From Nitrospinia bacterium (GTDB taxonomy: Bacteria; Nitrospinota; Nitrospinia; Nitrospinales; JAJDAT01), in assembly GCA_029261715.1 (NCBI GenBank), contig JAJDAT010000026.1, positions 93,245 to 157,244 on the forward strand: a stretch of DNA of 64,000 nucleotides. The letters are read 5' to 3'. The position numbers and the translations under genes were made by a program. The notes beneath the pieces are model-generated. The model did no database searches. It was given only the letters and a program-made list of their open reading frames with translations, and was not told the origin of the DNA. Positions 17,100 through 26,145 of this stretch are shown here, piece by piece; the stretch's first letter is position 1; every line of letters begins with the position of its first letter.

Positions 17100-20000
17100 A
17101 TGGACAATCAAAATATAGGGAGGGATCTGACTGCAGATCAACCTGAAGAGATTTTACCCATGATGAAAATTTCTTTAGCCCCTCAAATTAATTTTGCCTA
17201 TCACCAGAATAGCATTCCTCTTATCAGAGATATTTCCATTACTAATAACACGAAAGACGAATTGCAAAGTTTGGTCTTACGGATGGATGTGTCTCCATAC
17301 TTTGTTGTGCCAAAAACTTGGAGTATTGCTAGCCTCTCAAGTGGTTCTGAAATTATTCTTTCTGATCGTGACACAACGCTAGATGGTAAGTTCCTCCTAG
17401 GTTTGACGGAATCAATGCGCGGTGAAGTTACTTTTTCACTTCTTAGAGAGGAAACTGAAATTGCTAAAATCGTCAGTAAAATAGAAATTCTCGCTAGGAA
17501 TGAATGGGGTGGCTATGGTGCTCAACCTGAATTACTTGCGGCTTTCTCTATGCCAAATGACCCAGCGATAGATAAAGTATTGTCTAAGTCTGTTGATATT
17601 CTTCGACAGAGTAAAAAGGATGTTGCACTTGATGGCTATACTAGTGGGAAGCGCATGCGTTCATGGGAGATCATTTCAGCGATTTGGTCAGCTCTGAGTA
17701 GCTTAGGGTTAAATTATTCTTACCCACCGAAAAGTTTTGAGAAAACTGGGCAAAAAATTCGGACACCTTCAATGATTGTGTCTAATTGCTTGGCGACATG
17801 CATTGATACGACGATGCTTTTTTGCTCCGCGATTGAGCAGGCCAACCTGTATCCTATTGTTATTCTCAAGGATGGGCACTCTTTCGTTGGGGCGTGGCTA
17901 CAGCCGGAAAGTTTTCGGTCTGTTGTGATGGATGACGTTACCGCCCTGAGAAAACGTATCTCATTAAATGAACTCATTGTTTTTGAAACAACACTTATAA
18001 CCCAGAAGCCTGGGTTACCATTCTCCGCCGCAATCGAAAATGGGAAAAAACAATTAGTTGAAGAAGTTGAGGCTAATTTTGTGTGCGCCATTGATATTCA
18101 GCGTGCCCGTCAACAGCGAATAAAACCGCTTTCCTTTGTAGAGCATACCGAAAAGGAAGGTGAAAGCTCAGAGGAAACACAGGCTACATCGGCTGCTGTT
18201 CTGGATGAAGCTCCTGCTATTGAAGATTTTTCAAAGCCTGACTTACCTAGCAGTGATAAAGAGAGACGCGAAACGCGTTTAGAAAGATGGCAGAGGAAAC
18301 TGCTTGACCTCTCACTTCGTAACCCTTTGCTTAATTCTTGTCCTTCTCAAACGGTAATTCCCGTAATTTGCCCCGATCCAGGGTTACTCGAGGATAAACT
18401 TGCAGAGGGAAAGGCGATCAGCCTCTTACCTTTACCGATCATGACAGTAGATGAGGGTCGGGATGGTGATATTCACGGTGCCCGAACTGGCGAGAGCTTA
18501 GATGAGGCATTTGTTTCCAGTGCTCTTATAAAACATGAAATTTATGTTCGCGAAGATAAGAAGAAGCTAGAAGCGCGGCTAATTTCTTTGTATCGCAAGG
18601 CTAAAGCTGATCTTGAAGAAGGTGGTGCGAATACACTTTTCCTTGCCTTGGGATTTCTAGTGTGGAAGCGCGAAGATCGGAAAGATAAAAAGTTTCGCGC
18701 ACCACTCATACTCGTGCCCGTAGAATTGAAACGTAAGTCGGTGCGTTCGGGCGTGAAGTTGGTATTGCACGATGATGAGCCTCGTTTTAATACGACTCTT
18801 CTAGAAATGCTTCGTCAGGATATGGGTTTGGATATCCAGGGTCTTGATGGAGAATTACCCACTGATGAGAGTGGTGTTGATGTTGCTGGGATATGGACAA
18901 AAATTCGTCATGAGGTAAAAAGCGTTGATGGGTTTGAGGTGACAGAAGAAGTAATTCTTGGAACTTTTTCTTTCGCTAAATACCTTATGTGGAAAGACCT
19001 TGTTGATCGTACTGATCGACTCAAAGAAAACCCCGTCGTCAGGCACTTGATGGAAACACCACGAGACCCATACACAACAGATTTGGCTTTTCCTGAACCA
19101 CGTGAACTCGACCGGCTTTATGAACCTGTAGAACTTTTTACGCCATTGCCAGCAGACTCCTCTCAGCTTTCAACAGTGGTTGCCGCGGGACAAGGTAAAG
19201 ATTTTGTTATTATTGGTCCACCCGGATCAGGCAAGTCTCAATCAATTTCTAATATGATTGCCCATCTTATGGGGGCTGGAAAAACTATTCTCTTTGTTTC
19301 GGAAAAATCTGCTGCACTTAACGTTGTATATCGGCGGCTAAAAGAAGTAGGTCTTGGTGATTTCTGTTTAGAGCTTCATTCAAACAAAGCAAAAAAACTA
19401 GATGTTATTAATCAGTTTCGTAATGCTTGGGATGTTTCTGAATACATGACTCAGGGTGAATGGAAAAAGGAGGCCGGTCGTTTAAAAAAAATTAGGGACG
19501 AGTTGAATCAATATGTCAAATGCCTTCACGTTACCCACAAAAATGGTTTAACAATTCACAAAGCGATTGGTCTGGTTGTTAAAAATAAAGATATCCCAGA
19601 AATTGAACTGTCCTTTCCGGATGTGAATCAGCACACCGAAGATGACCTAGAGCGATTGCGTGGGCATGTGCATGACTTAAAGGTTAGCGCAGAAAAGCTA
19701 GAAGATGTTTCTGATCATCCACTAAAGGTAATTGCACAGACAGATTGGTCAAATGCTTGGCAACATGAAATCATTAATTTAGCAGAAAAGCTTGCTCAGT
19801 CTGCAAGGCGATTATTGGATGAAATAGCGACTATTTCTACTTCATTGCATTTTGATAAGGATGGTTTGAGTCTGAACCAAGTGGAAGCTATATCATCATT
19901 AGCCAAAGCTGTTACCGATGCTTATGGACTAAAACCTGCCTTTGCTCTGGAAGCTTCTGGTCGAGAAAATATTGTAGACGCAGAGGTGGTTAGTGTTTTA

Positions 20001-22352
20001 TTGGCGGAGTACGAGCAGATAACCAAAGATTTATCCGTTGAGTATACCCCTTTGCCTTGGAAGCGCATCTCGGTTGACGATCTATCTGCAAAATGGCAAG
20101 AAGCAGAAAACTCTTGGTGGCCGAAATCCTTTTTTGGTCGTTTAAAAGTCCGAAAAAATCTTATAGAACAAGCTGGTGCGAAAGGAAAACCAGAGTCAGA
20201 AAACGACCTGGGAATACTTGCTGAACTTCATAAATGTGGCGCACAGATTGAAGAGTTGGGGAAAAAAATAACTTCCATTCCCGACTGGTGTGGGTTTGAC
20301 ACTGACTTAAATCGATTAAGTAAAACTTTGGATGTTGCAAAACGTCTTCGAACCGGGATTATTGCCATAACAGAGGATGCAGATAAGCTTATATCGTTGA
20401 AGAGCCAAATAAAAAAGCTCGTTGCTGAAGGAAATGAGCTTCTTGATGAAGAGGGTGCTATTGGACGTTCTTTAAAAAGAGAAATTGAGGGCTGGAAAAC
20501 TTATGAAGAAAACCTGGCTGAATTTTCTTTGAAAGCTGCTCAGGCCTTGGGTGACAATCTGTCACCTCAGAAAAACGGTTTAACTGAAGTTATAGCAATT
20601 TGTGAAAATATTATTGAAAACAAAAACCGTTTAAATGAATGGTGCGCTTGGCGGCATGTGCGTAACCTTGCCATTGACTCAGGTCTTAAACCCTTGGTGG
20701 ATGCACTAGAAAACGGAAGTTTGGCAATTGAACGTCTGGAAGATGGCTTTGACGAGTCTTACTGCCGTTGGTGGGTTGAGAGAAAAATGGACGCAGATGA
20801 TATATTGCGCGGTTTTAACTCAAGTCTGCATCAAGATAAAATTGAACAATTCAAGGCGCTGGATGACCAAGTACGATCTTTGACAACTAAGTATGTGCGA
20901 GCCCGTATTTGCAGTGAAATTCCATCAAAAGATGATGTCAAAGGAAATTCAGAATACGGAACGCTTCGCCGGATATTAGGGCAGACACGACCTCGAAAAT
21001 CGTTGCGTAGCCTTATAACAGATATGCCAAATGCGTTGACGCAACTGACACCCTGCGTATTGATGAGCCCGCTTTCTATTTCTCAATATCTCCCTGTTGA
21101 TCAAAAAGCATTTGATGTTGTTATTTTTGACGAAGCATCTCAGATTACAGTTTGGGATGCCATTGGTTCCATTGCTCGCGCCGAACAGACAATTGTTGCT
21201 GGCGATCCTAAGCAACTTCCTCCAACCAGCTTTTTTGGTCGCTCGGATGATGACTCAGATGAAGATGTCGATGATGCAGATTTGGAGAGTATTTTAGATG
21301 AAATGCTTGGTGCAGGTATACCAACAAGGGAACTAGCTTGGCACTATCGCTCGGAAAATGAATCGCTCATTACTTTTTCAAACCACAATTATTATGGCGG
21401 GAATTTAATAACCTTTCCTTCACCAACAGCGAATGACAAGGCAGTAAAGCTTGTTCCTGTTGATGATGGTGTTTACCTTAGAGGAAAAGGCCGTACAAAT
21501 CGAGCAGAAGCAGATGCAATTGTTGCAGAAATCGTACGGCGTCTCAAAGACCCTATTTTTAACAAAGAAAAGCGCACTATCGGAGTTGTGACGTTTAACA
21601 CGGAACAAAAAAGTTTAATAGAGGATCTTTTGGATGAAGAAAGGCGACGTCACCCCGACATTGAGCCTCATTTTGGCGAAGACCTGATTGAACCTGTTTT
21701 TGTTAAAAATATTGAATCTGTTCAAGGCGATGAGCGCGATATAATATTATTTTCCATCACTTTTGGAAAAGATGTTTCTGGTCGCATGACTATGGATTTT
21801 GGCGCAATCAACAAAAGTGGTGGGGAACGCAGGCTAAATGTTGCTATCACCAGAGCGCGTTCAGAAATGGTAGTGTTTTCTTCTATAGGACCTGATGAAA
21901 TAGATCTTTCGCGTACATCTGCAAAAGGTGTGAGAGATCTGAAGCATTTTCTTGATTATGCTAAACGTGGCTTGAAAGCTTTGGGAGAAGCTGTATCAGG
22001 TTCGGTTGGAGATTTTGAGTCACCTTTTGAAATTGCAGTTGCCCGTGGTTTACAAGAACGAGGCTGGACGGTTCACCCACAGATTGGCGTGTCTGCATTC
22101 CGTGTTGATATTGGCATAGTACATCCAGAGTCCCCGGGAAGATATTTGGTTGGAGTTGAATGTGATGGCGCGACATACCACCGATCTGCTACCGCTCGTG
22201 ACAGGGATAAAGTGCGTGAAGAAATTCTGTCGCGTTTAGGCTGGAATTTGTTACGTCTGTGGTCAACAGACTATTGGGTTGATAGTGAAAGAGAGTTAGA
22301 CCGTCTCGATAGTGAAATTAAAAATATTTTGCATAAAGAAAAGGCAAAGTAA
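17100..22352 (+). CDS. DUF4011 - SF1 helicase - Vsr/DUF559-like nuclease protein (probable phage defence)
   Basis: A 1750-residue single-gene system. The N-terminal 380 residues are a beta-rich and catalytic-like extension. A DUF4011-type region follows (RLERWQRKLLDLSLRNPLLN, about residues 396-415). The SF1 helicase has Walker A GPPGSGKS (K712), Walker B FDEASQ (D1344), GDPKQLPP, and late motifs SVQGDERD (about 1540) and LNVAITRAR. Between the two helicase halves lies a long, coiled-coil-like insertion (about 790-1310). The C-terminal 110 residues are a PD-(D/E)xK fold (SPFEIAVARGL, FRVDIGI, GVECDGATYH, WNLLRLWS) of the Vsr/DUF559 type. This architecture has been reported as a stand-alone anti-phage protein (I recall the name Hhe, unverified). 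Start is ATG 17100, preferred to TTG 17097. It lies in the tRNA-Pro island, as expected for a defence gene. Confidence 0.85.
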   Translation: MDNQNIGRDLTADQPEEILPMMKISLAPQINFAYHQNSIPLIRDISITNNTKDELQSLVLRMDVSPYFVVPKTWSIASLSSGSEIILSDRDTTLDGKFLLGLTESMRGEVTFSLLREETEIAKIVSKIEILARNEWGGYGAQPELLAAFSMPNDPAIDKVLSKSVDILRQSKKDVALDGYTSGKRMRSWEIISAIWSALSSLGLNYSYPPKSFEKTGQKIRTPSMIVSNCLATCIDTTMLFCSAIEQANLYPIVILKDGHSFVGAWLQPESFRSVVMDDVTALRKRISLNELIVFETTLITQKPGLPFSAAIENGKKQLVEEVEANFVCAIDIQRARQQRIKPLSFVEHTEKEGESSEETQATSAAVLDEAPAIEDFSKPDLPSSDKERRETRLERWQRKLLDLSLRNPLLNSCPSQTVIPVICPDPGLLEDKLAEGKAISLLPLPIMTVDEGRDGDIHGARTGESLDEAFVSSALIKHEIYVREDKKKLEARLISLYRKAKADLEEGGANTLFLALGFLVWKREDRKDKKFRAPLILVPVELKRKSVRSGVKLVLHDDEPRFNTTLLEMLRQDMGLDIQGLDGELPTDESGVDVAGIWTKIRHEVKSVDGFEVTEEVILGTFSFAKYLMWKDLVDRTDRLKENPVVRHLMETPRDPYTTDLAFPEPRELDRLYEPVELFTPLPADSSQLSTVVAAGQGKDFVIIGPPGSGKSQSISNMIAHLMGAGKTILFVSEKSAALNVVYRRLKEVGLGDFCLELHSNKAKKLDVINQFRNAWDVSEYMTQGEWKKEAGRLKKIRDELNQYVKCLHVTHKNGLTIHKAIGLVVKNKDIPEIELSFPDVNQHTEDDLERLRGHVHDLKVSAEKLEDVSDHPLKVIAQTDWSNAWQHEIINLAEKLAQSARRLLDEIATISTSLHFDKDGLSLNQVEAISSLAKAVTDAYGLKPAFALEASGRENIVDAEVVSVLLAEYEQITKDLSVEYTPLPWKRISVDDLSAKWQEAENSWWPKSFFGRLKVRKNLIEQAGAKGKPESENDLGILAELHKCGAQIEELGKKITSIPDWCGFDTDLNRLSKTLDVAKRLRTGIIAITEDADKLISLKSQIKKLVAEGNELLDEEGAIGRSLKREIEGWKTYEENLAEFSLKAAQALGDNLSPQKNGLTEVIAICENIIENKNRLNEWCAWRHVRNLAIDSGLKPLVDALENGSLAIERLEDGFDESYCRWWVERKMDADDILRGFNSSLHQDKIEQFKALDDQVRSLTTKYVRARICSEIPSKDDVKGNSEYGTLRRILGQTRPRKSLRSLITDMPNALTQLTPCVLMSPLSISQYLPVDQKAFDVVIFDEASQITVWDAIGSIARAEQTIVAGDPKQLPPTSFFGRSDDDSDEDVDDADLESILDEMLGAGIPTRELAWHYRSENESLITFSNHNYYGGNLITFPSPTANDKAVKLVPVDDGVYLRGKGRTNRAEADAIVAEIVRRLKDPIFNKEKRTIGVVTFNTEQKSLIEDLLDEERRRHPDIEPHFGEDLIEPVFVKNIESVQGDERDIILFSITFGKDVSGRMTMDFGAINKSGGERRLNVAITRARSEMVVFSSIGPDEIDLSRTSAKGVRDLKHFLDYAKRGLKALGEAVSGSVGDFESPFEIAVARGLQERGWTVHPQIGVSAFRVDIGIVHPESPGRYLVGVECDGATYHRSATARDRDKVREEILSRLGWNLLRLWSTDYWVDSERELDRLDSEIKNILHKEKAK

Positions 22353-22381
22353 AACGGTTACGAAATATTTTTGTGAATTAT

Positions 22382-22391
22382 GGGGGGGGGG
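22382..22391. repeat. Homopolymeric G tract (10 G)
   Basis: Ten consecutive Gs lie 29 bases after the helicase stop, in the 180-base gap before the ABC operon. It is outside any gene. It could be an unstable tract or an assembly-error site. Confidence 0.6.
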
Positions 22392-22531
22392 AAATACTAA
22401 TGTCATTGTCTCAATATTTATTAGAAAATTTATTTAAGGATCTACAGAATGTCTCACTATTGTCTTTTATGTGAGCAAGAAGCCATCAAAAATCTGTATG
22501 ATAAAATACCTCCAGTCCTCCCACCTTATTT

Positions 22532-23305
22532 TCATCTACCACTAGCGCCGTGCCGCTGGTACCCCAAACTGCTCTCCAGTAAATGTTTTGTATAACTATG
22601 TTTTGTTTTCAAAATACGCATATCCTCTACCGATAGGATCTCGACTATCTCGCCATTTTGCATGACGCCAATTTGCTCGCAAATATGTCCAACTACGGCG
22701 AGATCGTGCGAAACCATTAAGTAAGTCAGGTTTCGTTCTTGTCTTAGATCGGTCAGCAGGTTCAGAATTTCAGCCTGCACTGATACATCCAGAGCCGATG
22801 TCGGCTCGTCCAGCAACAAAATAGAGGGTTCCGAAGCCAACGCGCGCGCTATGGCGACGCGTTGACGCTGACCTCCCGAAAGCTGGTGCGGGTAACGGAA
22901 GCGAAAAGCGAGACCCAACCCCACATCGTTTAACAATTTCATTATTCTACTATCGATATCTTTAAAACCATGAAGATAAAGGGTCTCGGATAAAACCTGG
23001 TCGATTGTGTGTCGTGGATGAAGCGATCCATAAGGGTCTTGAAATACCATTTGCACGGCGCTATAAAAAGCGCGGTCGCGTTTGGAACCAAGGACGGTCC
23101 CATTTACCAGTATCGTTCCGTTCCAGGTGGGAACGATGCCGGCAATCGCCCTTAATATGGTTGTTTTACCCGAACCGCTTTCTCCTACCAGCCCAAAACT
23201 GCCGCCCAAAGCCGTTTCAAAAGAAACGTTTTTAACGGCGTCAACGCGCTCTTGTTCGTTGCCAAACCAGACATTGATACCGGTCAATTTTATTCCGTTA
23301 TTCAT
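22532..23305 (-). CDS. Peptide ABC transporter ATP-binding protein, DppF/OppF type
   Basis: The second ATPase of a dipeptide/oligopeptide importer, about 257 residues. It shows Walker A GESGSGKT, signature LSGGQRQRVAIARAL, Walker B ILLLDEPTSALDV and the switch histidine in SHDLAVV. The ATG at 23305 (MNNGIK) is chosen. It overlaps the preceding ATPase gene by 8 bases, and the longer frame upstream lies entirely within that gene and has no family similarity. It is the last gene of a five-gene operon transcribed leftwards. Confidence 0.88.
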   Translation of the reverse strand: MNNGIKLTGINVWFGNEQERVDAVKNVSFETALGGSFGLVGESGSGKTTILRAIAGIVPTWNGTILVNGTVLGSKRDRAFYSAVQMVFQDPYGSLHPRHTIDQVLSETLYLHGFKDIDSRIMKLLNDVGLGLAFRFRYPHQLSGGQRQRVAIARALASEPSILLLDEPTSALDVSVQAEILNLLTDLRQERNLTYLMVSHDLAVVGHICEQIGVMQNGEIVEILSVEDMRILKTKHSYTKHLLESSLGYQRHGASGR

Positions 23306-24164
23306 CTTCGAGCGCCCCACTGACGCTGGGTTGGTCCCGCCACTCCGGGTCATGTTCAAGAACTTCCAATCGGTCCACCTGTGTATCCAGGCGTGGCAGA
23401 GAATTAAGGAGACCTTGCGTGTAGGGGTGTTGCGCTTCGTGCAGTTTATCAGCGCGGCAGGTTTCAACAATGCGGCCAGCGTACATAATAAGAACGCGGT
23501 CGCAAAATAATTGAACAAGATTCAAGTCATGACTGATGAAGATGAGACCCATGCCTCTTTCTTTTACGAGTTTATCCATGATCTTGAGAACTTGAATCCT
23601 TACAGAAACGTCGAGTGCGGAGGTGGGTTCGTCGGCAATCAATATTTTGGGATCGGGAATAAGCATCATCGCGATCATGACGCGTTGCCCCATGCCGCCA
23701 GACATCTCGTGGGGATAAGCGTTAAAGACGCGTTCGGATTCGTTGATGCCGACCGACTCCAGTATTTCCAAAGTTTTCTTTCGAGCTTCGTCCTTAGTCG
23801 CTTTGGCATGGAGGCGATACCCTTCCGCAATTTGATCTCCAATGCGTAGGACTGGATTCAATGAGAACTTCGGGTCCTGTAAAATCATGGAAATTCGACG
23901 ACCGCGCACCTCGCGCATTTGGCGTTCGGTTAAAGCCATGAGGTCGGAGCCCTCAAGGTTGATTTTGTTGGCGGCGACTCGCCCGGGAGGTTTGATTAAA
24001 CGCAGTAAAGAGCGGCCCGTCATTGATTTACCAGAACCGGATTCGCCGACAATACCCAACCGTTCCTGTCCTAATGAAAAACTTATGCCACGCACCGCTT
24101 CAAAAATGGCATTGCGAGTCGGAAATTTAACCCAAAGGTTTTCAACCTCCAGCAGGTTTTTCAT
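23298..24164 (-). CDS. Peptide ABC transporter ATP-binding protein, DppD/OppD type
   Basis: The first ATPase of the importer, 288 residues: Walker A GESGSGKS, Q-loop LQDPKFSLNP, signature MSGGMGQRVMIAMML, Walker B ILIADEPTSALDV and SHDLNLV. The C-terminal oligopeptide-transporter region (HPYTQGLLNSLPR) is present but shorter than in enteric DppD (about 327 aa). It overlaps the permease gene by 4 bases (ATGA) and the next ATPase by 8, so translation is coupled. Confidence 0.9.
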   Translation of the reverse strand: MKNLLEVENLWVKFPTRNAIFEAVRGISFSLGQERLGIVGESGSGKSMTGRSLLRLIKPPGRVAANKINLEGSDLMALTERQMREVRGRRISMILQDPKFSLNPVLRIGDQIAEGYRLHAKATKDEARKKTLEILESVGINESERVFNAYPHEMSGGMGQRVMIAMMLIPDPKILIADEPTSALDVSVRIQVLKIMDKLVKERGMGLIFISHDLNLVQLFCDRVLIMYAGRIVETCRADKLHEAQHPYTQGLLNSLPRLDTQVDRLEVLEHDPEWRDQPSVSGALEDE

Positions 24165-25084
24165 AAATCGTTTTCCTTAGGATCGAGCACGTCGCGCAGA
24201 CCGTCGCCAAGTAGATTAAAACCAAGGCTTACTATGAAGATGGCAAGACCGGGTATGGTCGCCATCCACCATTGGTCGTGGATGAAATTTTTACCGTCGG
24301 CTATCATTGCGCCCCATTCGGGTAGCTGCGGCTCTGCGCCAAGGCCAAGGAAACCAAGCCCTGCGGCGGTGAGAATTATCCCCGCCATATCGAGAGTAAC
24401 TCGAACTACTAAGGATGACAGGCAGAGCGGCCAGATGTGTTTAACGATAATTCGCAGCGGGCCTGCGCCTTGCAGTTTAATCGCGTGAATATAGTCGGAT
24501 TGGCGCATTGTAAGCGTTTCCGCTCGCGCAATCCGAGCGTAGGGAGGCCATGCCGTTAGCGAGATGGCGAGAATAGCGTTTTCCATTCCGGCTCCAAAGG
24601 CGGCGACAAAAGCCAAAGCAAGCACCAACCGGGGAAACGCCAGGAAGATATCCGTTAACCGCATTAGGACGATATCAATCCAGCCGCCCAGATAACCGGC
24701 GACGGTACCCACAAAAAGCCCCACCACTGGGGCGATCAAGGCCACCAAGGCCACAATGTAAAGAGTTATCCGCGAGCCATAAATGAGGCGACTGAAAATG
24801 TCGCGACCGTGACTGTCCGTTCCAAGAAGATACCCATTTTTTCCAGGCGGCGTGAGATGGGCCGAAAGTTTCTCGACTAAAGGATCATGAGGCGCGATGA
24901 AAGGAGCGAATATCGCGATAAAAACCAGCGTTAAAAGAATTATGAGGCCACACATCGCCAGGGGATTAGAACGGAATTCCAGCCAGGCTTGATAGATAGA
25001 CGCAATGCGCGCGTGGCCGCGCGAGGTTGGCGTCTCTGTTAAGAGCCAGTCGCGCCATGATGTTTTTTTGGCAACGGTGCTCAT
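24161..25084 (-). CDS. Peptide ABC transporter permease, DppC/OppC type
   Basis: A 307-residue inner-membrane permease. It has an N-terminal cytoplasmic stretch, TM1 (IILLTLVFIAIFAPFI), the family motif LLGTDSHGRDIFSRL, and the EAA loop (ARAETLTMRQSDYIHA ... AAGLGFLGLG) that contacts the ATPases. It overlaps both neighbours by 4 bases. Confidence 0.9.
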   Translation of the reverse strand: MSTVAKKTSWRDWLLTETPTSRGHARIASIYQAWLEFRSNPLAMCGLIILLTLVFIAIFAPFIAPHDPLVEKLSAHLTPPGKNGYLLGTDSHGRDIFSRLIYGSRITLYIVALVALIAPVVGLFVGTVAGYLGGWIDIVLMRLTDIFLAFPRLVLALAFVAAFGAGMENAILAISLTAWPPYARIARAETLTMRQSDYIHAIKLQGAGPLRIIVKHIWPLCLSSLVVRVTLDMAGIILTAAGLGFLGLGAEPQLPEWGAMIADGKNFIHDQWWMATIPGLAIFIVSLGFNLLGDGLRDVLDPKENDL

Positions 25085-26145
25085 TTTGTTCTCCGGTCCA
25101 AGATTTTATAAAGCAGATCGGAGAAAATATTGAGGCAAACAAAAACCAACCCCACCACAACTGTACCGCCAAGAACGGCGTTCATATCGGCGGAGAAAAG
25201 AGCCTTCGTTATGTAGAAACCCAATCCATTCCATTCAAAAATGGTTTCCGTTAAAACAGAACCTTCGAGGAGCCCCGCGAAGGAGAGCGCTATCACGGTG
25301 ACGAGTTGTATCTTAATGTTGGCAAACGCATGGCGCCAAACCACTGCGCTTTCGGAAAGCCCTTTCACGCGGGCGGTGACGATATACTCTTGATTGAGCT
25401 GTTCCAGCATGAAGCTACGCGTCATACGGCTGATATAAGCGAGAGAGTAATAACCCAGGATGGATGCGGGAAGAATAATATGGGATATTGCATTTTGGAA
25501 AATCGTCATGTCTCCCGCGATAAGACTGTCAATAAGTATCATACCCGTCACCTGAGGAACAATATCCTCGTAATAAATATCTAGACGACCGGGACCGCCC
25601 ACCCAATCCAATTTAAAATAAAATACAATCAGTCCAATCAAGCCAAGGTAAAAAATTGGCATGGAATATCCGATAAGGGCTACCACGCGCGCTATATGAT
25701 CAATCCAGGTTCGGCGCCTCATGGCAGCAAAGACGCCTAAAGGCACGCCTATCGTCACGCCAAAAAAGGTGGCGAGTGTGGCCAACTCCAACGTGGCGGG
25801 AAAGACTCGTTTGATATCTTCCAAAACGGGCTCATTCGTAACTAAAGACTGGCCAAAATTGCCTTGCGCAACATTTTTCAGAAAATGGAAAAATTGAATA
25901 GGTATCGGCTGGTCCAAACCAAGGTCGCGTTTGGCGTCTTCATAAACTTCTTTTGAAGCGCGGTCCCCTACAATCGATAAAACAGGGTCTAAGGGCATGG
26001 CGCGTCCGATGAAAAAGGTCACCAGTAATAGTCCGAGCATGGTAACGGCGACGGAAGCCAGGGTTTGCGCCGCCTTTTTCAAAAGAGATGGTAGGACAAT
26101 CCAGCGTCGATCCTTCTCCGCAACCCGATCAGATAATAGGGCCAT
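25081..26145 (-). CDS. Peptide ABC transporter permease, DppB/OppB type
   Basis: A 354-residue inner-membrane permease. It has TM1 (VAVTMLGLLLVTFFIG), the N-terminal DPVLSIVGDRAS / DLGLDQPIPIQF segment typical of DppB, and the EAA loop (YIVTARVKGLSESAVVWRHAF). Its start abuts the stop of the binding-protein gene. A 33-residue N-terminal tail before TM1 is somewhat longer than usual. Confidence 0.9.
   Translation of the reverse strand: MALLSDRVAEKDRRWIVLPSLLKKAAQTLASVAVTMLGLLLVTFFIGRAMPLDPVLSIVGDRASKEVYEDAKRDLGLDQPIPIQFFHFLKNVAQGNFGQSLVTNEPVLEDIKRVFPATLELATLATFFGVTIGVPLGVFAAMRRRTWIDHIARVVALIGYSMPIFYLGLIGLIVFYFKLDWVGGPGRLDIYYEDIVPQVTGMILIDSLIAGDMTIFQNAISHIILPASILGYYSLAYISRMTRSFMLEQLNQEYIVTARVKGLSESAVVWRHAFANIKIQLVTVIALSFAGLLEGSVLTETIFEWNGLGFYITKALFSADMNAVLGGTVVVGLVFVCLNIFSDLLYKILDRRTK

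Noticed and set aside
23306..23518. N-terminal extension of the DppF-type ATPase
   Set aside because: The extra codons lie inside the DppD-type gene and have no ABC-transporter similarity; the start at 23305 fits the family.
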